Of a stretch of 64,000 nt of DNA, positions 57,092 through 64,000 are shown one piece after another. The translations under genes were made by a program, and so were the position numbers. The stretch covers positions 2,480,001-2,544,000 of the forward strand of contig JADLSH010000184.1 in NCBI GenBank assembly GCA_016169945.1. The letters run 5' to 3'. A model generated the notes under the pieces. It was not told the origin of the DNA. It did not search any database and saw only the letters and a list, made by a program, of their open reading frames with translations. This DNA comes from Trachythela sp. YZ-2020. Lineage: Eukaryota > Cnidaria > Anthozoa > Malacalcyonacea > Clavulariidae. The stretch's first letter is position 1; every line of letters starts with the position of its first letter.

Positions 57092-58390
57092 ATGTTTGTG
57101 ACTATACAGTCTATACTCGTTCGAAAACGAAGGGAATGACAAAACGGCTGAAAATGTGGGGATTTTTCTAATCTTGTCCAGCAATTCTAATTCCTTCCTT
57201 TTCTTCCTTCCTTAGTTCCTTCTTTCGTTCCTCCCTCCTTCTTAATGTCCTTCCCTTTAGTTTCTCACCTTCGTCCCCTCTCCTCCCACGCCAGATTTTA
57301 CAAACAAAGCAGCGAGATGAAAACAAAACAAGCGGGAAGAAAAACGTCATATGAACACACGGAAATATTCGTCCCGCTAAGCGAGATGTCTGGGCAAGTG
57401 GGATCATATAAACAGTCCCTTTTAGTATCAATCTTCGGTTTCATAATAGATAACATTTATATCGAAAGTTGCTGATATTTGACTTGCAATAACGTATGAA
57501 GGTTTTTTCTGCCAGTACTATTTTACAGCATCTTACGGAGCATGGCTCTCCAGAAAATTTTGAAAATCAGGCTGATCAACACTCGCTAATTAATTCATTT
57601 CTTGCATAAGTGTAGCTCAAACATTACATGTTTTAAACGTTCTGTAAAGTATTAATTTTAACTTGTAGAATGTAATTCTTACTGAACAAAATTAATCTGA
57701 AACCTGAAAGTTAACATGTAAGATGTTCGTAAAATGCGCGAGAGGTTCCTTTCAATGCGTGTGCGCGTGTCAAACTCTTAAAATGCGTGTATGTCTCGCG
57801 TAGAATGCGCGAGTAAGCTGTAATTAAATCCAGTAATTAGTATAAGAAGTTCAAAACCGACGTTACACTGTTTATTACAACTTTCAAACTGTCCTACATA
57901 CATAATACAAAAGTTCATTCTCTCACAGTGCTCTGCACTGCATTTCCGCTGGATCCAGCCATGGCTAAATTACTATTATTATTACTGTTTTTGTATCATC
58001 TAACATGGAAACGAGATGACCTGAGTACTTAATGTGGGTACTGAGGGATATTTAGTGTTCACAAATGGCTTAAACTGCATACAATTTAGATTTAATAGTG
58101 AACCAATTTAGCCACTTCGAAATTGATGAAAGGGCTAAGTCCACATTTCAACACTCGTTAAAAAGCACCAACAGTGAGAAACGAACCCAATCATATATAA
58201 AAGAACCAGCTTTTCCAACCCTACGTAACGCATGCAGCTCGTTTCCTCGGCCCAGCCTCTCTCACATGAATAATGAATAAAAAACTTTAGATTCAACAAA
58301 GAATAAAACTAGTTCTACAAGTATAATATTATATCACGCAACGATATCCTAGGCTCGTTCGAATATTGAGAAAATAATTAAAAATAATAT
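57092..58390. other. Intergenic, no gene seen
   Basis: Holds a pyrimidine-rich CTTCC repeat at about 57178-57290 and a MITE remnant at about 57295-57421 (CGTCCCGCTAAGCGAGATG, ending CATATAAACAGTCCC) related to the central MITE at 8841-9146. The rest is unremarkable. Confidence 0.55.
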
Positions 58391-58657
58391 TTTAGGCCAC
58401 ACTTTTTGTTGGATTACGGATTTCCGACCATGTATCTTTAAAAACCAGAAAAAAGTGCCGCTCATCAGTTTTCACGTGTGGTTTTTTCTCTTCCGACCAT
58501 ACTTGATCATGTATGACTTTGGACGTACATGTCTCTGGTATTAAGTCTATGATTATGTATAAATGTAGAACAATTTTTTCTTTTTTTTTCGCTCTCCCAC
58601 CCGCTAATATTGGTGAGCAAAATCTGTAATCCAACAAATTAAAAAGCGTGGCCTAAA
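58391..58657. mobile_element. MITE with TTTAGGCCAC ends
   Basis: TTTAGGCCACACTTTTTGTT and its partner ending GCGTGGCCTAAA, with inner GTTGGATTACGGATTT pairing AAATCTGTAATCCAAC. 267 bp, non-coding. Confidence 0.75.
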
Positions 58658-59568
58658 TCTGCCGAAGTGTTGTTCAAGATTCAGGTTCATATCATGGGCA
58701 TACATGCATATATGTAAACTCCAAACGCATGCTCTAAAGATTTCAATCGAGTTATACAAGAGATAAAGTAGATGGTGTAGTGCACGAAAATTGAATAAAA
58801 TTCCGATTTACAAATATCGGACAAATAGCCATATCTCTCCTCTGTGTATTTGACTATGAACAGTAGCGAGCATGTTTTGAAAAAATGTCACTGATGTTAA
58901 CCTAAACCTGAACGAATAAACGTACAATCTTGGACATAACCCTTGAGACCATTGGCCAGCAATATTGCAAAGTTAATGTGCATTCCCAAACAAACTTCGT
59001 GACCCCATCTCCCCCCAGTTCAATGTTGTGAACAACCCCCAAACAATTTTTAGTAATCTATACAATGACACAAGCTCAACATTGAGTTGGGGGAGTGGGG
59101 GCTTAAGAAGCGCAGCATAATTTGACAGGAAATTTATCATAAGTGGTATGCGAATTTTCTATAGAGGGAAAGGTAGTCTCAACCAGTTATTTCCAAAATT
59201 GCAGCTTCAATAGATACTGTCGGTTGCATCTAAGAATAATCAGTTGCAGATAAGAACATTGTCTATGCTCGCTTCAAACTTTTATGTTTGTCAAAGCATG
59301 TAATAGGTTTTACTTTTAATCTGATCAGTCACCATGACCAACTAGCCTCGCACTCATTAGAGAAACTGATTGGCGGAGAATAGAAAATGGAGAATAGTCA
59401 ATATCTTTATCTGCGACTGTTTATCCTTAGATGCAAACCACGGCAAAAACCCTCCCTAAAATTTCAAAATTTTCTCACTACGTTAATGAACTTTTGCCAC
59501 CATTCCACATTCAGCCGACCCAGCAGCTTCCACATAAAATTACCCAAATTTTTCGTGTCATTGGTGTG
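58658..59568. other. 3' flank of the heptad-repeat gene, nothing recognised
   Basis: AT-rich, without convincing ORFs. A CACGTGACAC word overlaps the stop of the gene at 59569. Confidence 0.5.
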
Positions 59569-60330
59569 TCACGTGACACGGACTTGAATTTCCTGTGAGG
59601 TTTCTTTGATATTAATACTGTCTATGCCTTTCTCCAAAGCATCTGTGATTATTGTAGAACAGTTCATACACGGGCTGTTTAGTACGTCTTTGTTAGTGTC
59701 CTCATTACAAGATAATTCATTAATTTCGTTCCCCTCTGCCTTATTTAGCATATTCTCCGTAGCTATTTGTTCATCTTTACAAGAATTTCGTTCATTCTTA
59801 AAAATATCCATGTCTTCGTTGTCAACATTCTCGTCCGCGAGTTGGTCTTTCTCGGGCAAAGTCCTAATCATTTTGTGTTCTTCTTTCTCACTTTCGTGCT
59901 GAGTCTGGCCAACATCGTGCTCAGCCTCCTCAGGTTCGTGCCGAAGTTGCTGCACTTCGTGTTCAGCTTGTTCAGTTTCGTGCTGAAGTTGCTCCACTTC
60001 GTGTTCGGTCTGCTTAGTCTCGTGATGAGCTTGGTCTGTTTCGTGCTCGTCCATCAAAATTTCGCGCTGAACTTCGCCCAATCCGTGGTCAAGCTTCGCC
60101 ATTTTGTGCTCGGCCTTAGCAATTTCGTGCTCAACTTCTTCTTTTTCGTGTTCTGCCGGGTTTTGTTCGTTCCTGGACAAATCGTTTGCGTGCTGTAATG
60201 GACTCACTACGATAGTAGTCTGGCTTCTAATGTGCTTCACTTCTACCTTTCGTGCTCCTTCTGAAGCCAAATTTTCTGGAATTACTGACAACGGTTGATC
60301 GGATTTACTCGACTCTTTCTCATAGAAATT
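59569..60330 (-). CDS. Last exon of a His-Glu heptad-repeat (coiled-coil) protein
   Basis: A 762-nt exon (253 residues plus stop), phase 0 at its acceptor (TTTTTCTAG at 60340-60331). About 98 residues in the first half form fourteen consecutive heptads of the pattern x-E-H-E-x-x-x (for example AEHEVQQ, LQHETEQ, TEHEVEQ), with histidine at the same position in nearly every one. A long amphipathic helix or coiled coil is expected. The C-terminal 100 residues are acidic with several cysteines (CMNC). I do not recognise the family. Upstream exons must lie to the right; one candidate is at 62571-62649. The plus-strand ORFs here (98 and 143 codons) are antisense shadows of the repeat. Confidence 0.7.
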   Translation of the reverse strand, partial: NFYEKESSKSDQPLSVIPENLASEGARKVEVKHIRSQTTIVVSPLQHANDLSRNEQNPAEHEKEEVEHEIAKAEHKMAKLDHGLGEVQREILMDEHETDQAHHETKQTEHEVEQLQHETEQAEHEVQQLRHEPEEAEHDVGQTQHESEKEEHKMIRTLPEKDQLADENVDNEDMDIFKNERNSCKDEQIATENMLNKAEGNEINELSCNEDTNKDVLNSPCMNCSTIITDALEKGIDSINIKETSQEIQVRVT

Positions 60331-60358
60331 CTAGAAAAATGAGAAAAAGAGAGCTTAA

Positions 60359-60883
60359 GGTGGCTCCCTAGGTTTTTTTTCCCCGAGGGTAACGTTTCTC
60401 GTATACATGGTGGGAAATTTAAAATAGTCGTGTGGCATCTTTCAAACATAGCTTTGAATTTCTTTTATTTCCTTCGCACATTACTTTCGTTAACCTAAAT
60501 ACAGATTTTCACAAAATTAAATCGATACATTTTTTTTTAATATCAATTTTGAACCTTTTCGTACATTACTCGAAAATGTATCGATTTAATTTTTTTAAAA
60601 TACAGCAAAAGAACTATTGAAACACTACTCTTTGATTTGCAAATTTTCAAAAAAATTTACCCAAGAAAATCTTCAAAATGGCAAGAAGAATAGAAAAAAC
60701 GTACTTTATTGAAGACGTGCTGTTGCCATGGTAACAAAGTTTGAGCGCAAATTTACTTTTGTAAAATCAAACTAATGTAACGCATGTTTGGCGAATATTT
60801 CGTGCTCATATCACGCAAGGTAATGGTTTGGGAGTCGTTTTATTCATCAGTGTTGTCTTGAGTAAAAACCCTAGGGAGCCACC
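60359..60883. mobile_element. 525-bp TIR element flanked by TTAA
   Basis: Inverted ends GGTGGCTCCCTAGG and CCTAGGGAGCCACC with TTAA on both sides (60355-60358 and 60884-60887). Internal inverted AAATCGATACATTTT against AAAATGTATCGATTT. No transposase. TTAA fits piggyBac/Kolobok-type targets. It lies in the last intron of the heptad-repeat gene, 24 bases from the 3' splice site. Confidence 0.9.
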
Positions 60884-60887
60884 TTAA

Positions 60888-61621
60888 GGTAATAGACCAA
60901 TTCGAAATGTCGACTGCGCATCGAAAATGACGCGTTCTGCGTCGGGATAAAATAAGCCAGTTCGGAGTTTCGGGATAAAATTTCAGTTGAATCATGACAT
61001 GCAGCTGAGACTGGAAGAATTAAAATATGCATATCGAAGTATTCAACTGTTCAATCATCATTTGAATAGGCAAAAATTACTCGAAGAACAATTACTTTCC
61101 TCACGGTTGATTCGCTTTAAGTTAGAAAATTTATTGCCGTAAGTTCACCTTTCTTTATTTTGCTTACACAGAAGACAGTTACACGGAAAGTTTCTATTCT
61201 TTAGTGGTTATTTTGATATGCCGTGTTGTTTTCACTGCTTCGTGAACTATCATAACAAGTCCAATTAAGATCACTATAGAAAATAAACCATTAAAGAAGA
61301 GAACGTCTCCGTACACGTCTTTTTTACTTTACGATATCTAGACAAACTTTGGGGTAAACTGTACACTTATTATTTTCGTTTTTATGGAGTACTTATATCA
61401 TTATTCAGTCAGACAAAACTGAAAATATTTTACCTGCACACCCATCAAACGAAGTTTTTCGAAATCAGCATTTTTCCGGCTTTTTTCACCGAAAATTTGG
61501 TAAAACTACACCTAAAATTCTTTGCGCAATGTCCAATCTACGACAACGCACGTCTATCATGTGATGTAACCTTAAGGGAGACTTTCTTTGCTTTGCTTTA
61601 CACATGCAAAGGACAAAGTGT
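60888..61621. other. Intron of the heptad-repeat gene, nothing recognised
   Basis: Non-coding AT-rich sequence without a recognised repeat. Confidence 0.5.
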
Positions 61622-61629
61622 ATGTTAGG

Positions 61630-62203
61630 CAGGGGCGCACATTCCACAAAAGTTTGGGGGGGTGTCCATTGTCCAGGGACCGACTTTTGATATTTATTTA
61701 ACCACGTCAAAACATGTAGTACAAATTAATGTAAAAATAGGTGTAGTGCCATCGTGCCAGGGGTGTAGGAGGATTGTTCAAGTTAGGAAGGCTGCTCCCA
61801 CGAGGCGCCACCATGGTTGGCGCCGAACGAGAAAATTTTGAGTCTGTAGAACGTCGGAAATGGCATTTTTAGAGTCTTCTCTACCTCTTTCGTTATAGGC
61901 TCTTTCATAGAATACTGCGCAGCGCAAAAGTTAGGAGGTTTTGCTCAGTCGTGTATGGCTATTTTAATCTTACATTTGAGTATATTGCCTTAAGAGGAAA
62001 ATATATCTCTGGGTTTTGCAGAGTTAATTGTTTTAGTTGATTTCTCTTATTGACAATTTCTGTATCGTTCATTATACGTTTTTTAGACAGGCTGTTTCGG
62101 ACCAACTCGGACCGAATTAAGTAGTGTAATTTTACAATTCGGGACCGACGTTTCTGAAAAATTCACAAATTATGAAGTGTCACACCCCTAATGTGCGCCC
62201 CTG
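61630..62203. mobile_element. 574-bp hAT-type element, TSD ATGTTAGG
   Basis: Perfect ends CAGGGGCGCACATT and AATGTGCGCCCCTG. Exact 8-bp duplication ATGTTAGG at 61622-61629 and 62204-62211. The interior has no transposase ORF. Confidence 0.95.
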
Positions 62204-62239
62204 ATGTTAGGACAATATTGCATTGAATGAATGATTGAT

Positions 62240-62545
62240 CAGATGTTTACTTTGATATCTGCATATCTTCCAGACTTCGGGGCTGTTGACATGAGCCCGG
62301 TTTGCCGGGCTGGCTCGCTGATTATTATCCAAGTACACTCTCCAGCCCGGGTAACCGGGCTAGCAGAAATACCTCGTTTACACAACGATATTGATCCGGA
62401 TGGATATTTTCTGGATAGCATTGTATTTCTTAAGTTGTTCTCGTTGCTTAAGTAGTTCAATATCGAATATTTGTCCAACAAAGCATGAATTTGAGTTTCA
62501 GCCCGGCTAACAGGGCTAGGCGGGCTCATATAAACATAAACATAA
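62240..62545. repeat. MITE-like inverted repeat with GAGCCCGG ends
   Basis: CATGAGCCCGGTTTGCCGGG at the left pairs roughly with CCCGGCTAACAGGGCTAGGC and GGGCTCATATAAAC at the right. A third copy, CCAGCCCGGGTAACCGGGCT, is internal. Resembles the GGGCTGG family seen at 8841 and 6658. Confidence 0.6.
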
Positions 62546-62570
62546 AAGTAAGAACTTAAAACCTATATAC

Positions 62571-62649
62571 CTTTTTCTCCCGAAGTTTTTCTAAAATTCC
62601 GATAACATCAGCATAGGTTGATGGCGGCTCAAGGCTGAGTTTGAAGAAC
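62571..62649 (-). CDS. Candidate penultimate exon of the heptad-repeat gene
   Basis: A strong donor (AAAAAG then GTATATAGG) ends a frame reading SSKLSLEPPSTYADVIGILE then KLREKK, joining phase 0 to the exon at 60330. The acceptor is either TTTTTGAGCAG at 62650 or TTTTCTATAG at 62683. Support is the splice sites and open frame only; no domain is recognised. Confidence 0.4.
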
Positions 62650-62699
62650 TGCTCAAAAACATGAGGATGTAAAACCAGTTTCTATAGAAAAATACAGAT

Positions 62700-64000
62700 A
62701 ATTAGGAATTTTAAATATTTTAGAGTTCATAGCAATGTTTTACTTTCCAGCCAGGAAAGGACAAGGATTTCTACAGGTCTTCTTAGAGCTGTGTGGAGGA
62801 GGGCCGGAGCTCTGCCAGAGCTCCTGAGTTGTGATGCTTTCTTCCAACTCCGGCTGGAAAGTCAAAATGACATATGACAAGAATAGACAATCGTATCTAC
62901 AACCGCAAATATATGTGTTACCAGCTGCATCAGCATAATTATCGCATACTCACGTCTTTAGATCTGCCTGGGCTTAGCTTGCATTACTTGCATATTGCGC
63001 ATGAACAATTCGTGAGAATGAACTGTTCACTCGCTGGCTCAGCCCTTATTAATTTATAGTAGCAGTGGTCACTGGTTCGCGCACTTCAACCCCCCAAGTC
63101 CGGTTCTAGGTTATTAAGGATTTATTGTTTGTAAATGAAAAAAAATATTAAACTGTTCCATCCAAGGTACCCAAAATCGTATGAGCAATTTAAATGGTTC
63201 AATAAAGTTTACATAATTTCTTGCTTGAGTCGCTTGTCAGCTTTCGATCACTAGGAAAAGCTCTAGGTACAAAGTCGAGCCGAATAATATCCGCTATTAC
63301 CCGGTTAGAATTTATCCTCTGAGTTGTGAATCAACAAAGCCGGAGTCGGATATTTAAGCTGCAAGCAGCCGGAACCGGAGCTGAAAAACCGGAGTTTGCA
63401 CAGCCTTCTAAAGTCTCATCATTACTCCCCAAGAAAATATATATGTATTATTAACCAGAAAAATACGGTTAGTGATCTTATTAAAGGCCAACACTTCTAC
63501 GAACTGCTATCCGGCCCTTGCAAATTACGTCACAACTCGTAATTGGCTTCCGGCATTTTGGGTTTAGGCAAATTCAAACGACTGATTCAAAATAATTGAA
63601 ATGAAATCCAACATGGCTGACATTAATACGTACGCCAACTTTCCTTCTAATAACTCGAGCTATTTCAATTAAGGTTGTCCCCGAGCAAAGCGGAAAAGTC
63701 GAATACGAGCGCGAAAGGCTTGCTGGGAATCGCCAAAAAATGAATGGACCAAGAATTTGACAAACCTCAGTGGATTCCTAAGAAATTAACATATTGTTCT
63801 TAAGTAAAAAACTTTATGCTACTCATACGATTAGAAGGCATTTTAAATTCCCAAGGGTATAAAATCTTATGGTTAAGAAGAATATGTTAATTTCGAAAGG
63901 TTTGTTTTTTATACACCCTGTATACCAATTATGCCACCTTGATTCATTCACAGCTCTGAGCCACTGATGCATAAAAACGTCTCAAAGGAATTATCCACAA
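62700..64000. other. Right end of window, no gene seen
   Basis: Contains an inverted ACTTTCCAGCC/GGCTGGAAAGT pair at about 62741-62866 and scattered GCCGGAG/CTCCGGC words up to 63410, possibly a decayed hAT-like element. Upstream exons of the heptad-repeat gene were not found here. A CCAACATGGCTG word at 63610-63622 resembles the RAD21 leader but has no donor. Confidence 0.4.

Noticed and set aside
59606..60298. Three plus-strand ORFs of up to 143 codons, partly hydrophobic
   Set aside because: Antisense of the His-Glu heptad repeat; hydrophobicity is a by-product of GAG/CAC-rich complement.
62571..62682. Exon reading K-L-V-L-H-P-H-V-F-E in one frame
   Set aside because: On recount the stretch is 112 nt, so that frame meets a stop before the donor; only the frame ending K-L-R-E-K-K fits the next exon.

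Overview
The window is AT-rich animal nuclear DNA, most likely from a cnidarian (coral, anemone or a relative). The evidence is a spliced metazoan RAD21 cohesin gene with canonical GT-AG introns, an intronless tandem family of somatomedin-B/class-B seven-transmembrane receptors of a type I associate with cnidarians, and intergenic DNA packed with non-autonomous DNA transposons, tRNA-derived SINEs and 5'-truncated LINEs. The phylum is an inference. There is no sign of bacterial or viral organisation.

Layout. Positions 1-37,400 hold a receptor cluster. It has a partial copy on the minus strand (1-1017, running off the left edge), two complete minus-strand copies (11891-14632 and 24882-27614) and one complete plus-strand copy (34133-36847). 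The two central copies sit in a large direct duplication, block A (about 3162-18255) and block B (about 20803-33080). The blocks align along their length but differ by private insertions. Comparing them gives paralogous empty sites for several transposons: a 3-kb TTAA-flanked foldback and a 1-kb element in A; a TNA-flanked MITE, a TA-flanked element and a small hAT in B. The A-specific 1-kb element landed exactly in the receptor stop codon, so its terminal repeat now encodes an 11-residue C-terminal tail.

Positions 40,800-56,600 hold two minus-strand kleisin genes. A complete RAD21 (five coding exons, 45573-51808, 604 codons plus stop, with a probable upstream 5' exon near 56,500) lies upstream of a second RAD21-type gene (40803-42442). 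Only the first two coding exons of that second gene are visible, and its frame hits a stop just past exon 2. The RAD21 introns contain two tRNA-derived SINEs, several hairpin MITEs and a LINE copy that was hit by three separate hAT elements, each with a clean 8-bp target duplication.

Positions 56,600-64,000 are mostly MITEs plus the 3' end of a minus-strand gene whose last exon (59569-60330) encodes about fourteen heptads with a near-invariant histidine-glutamate pair. The receptors are probably surface chemosensory or adhesion-type GPCRs with diverged ectodomains and a nearly constant 7TM core. RAD21 is the housekeeping cohesin kleisin. I see no operon-like or defence-type system. The most notable signals are the transposon-supplied receptor tail, the N-terminus-only kleisin paralog, the 3-kb palindrome and the Foldback-like element with tandem-repeat arms.
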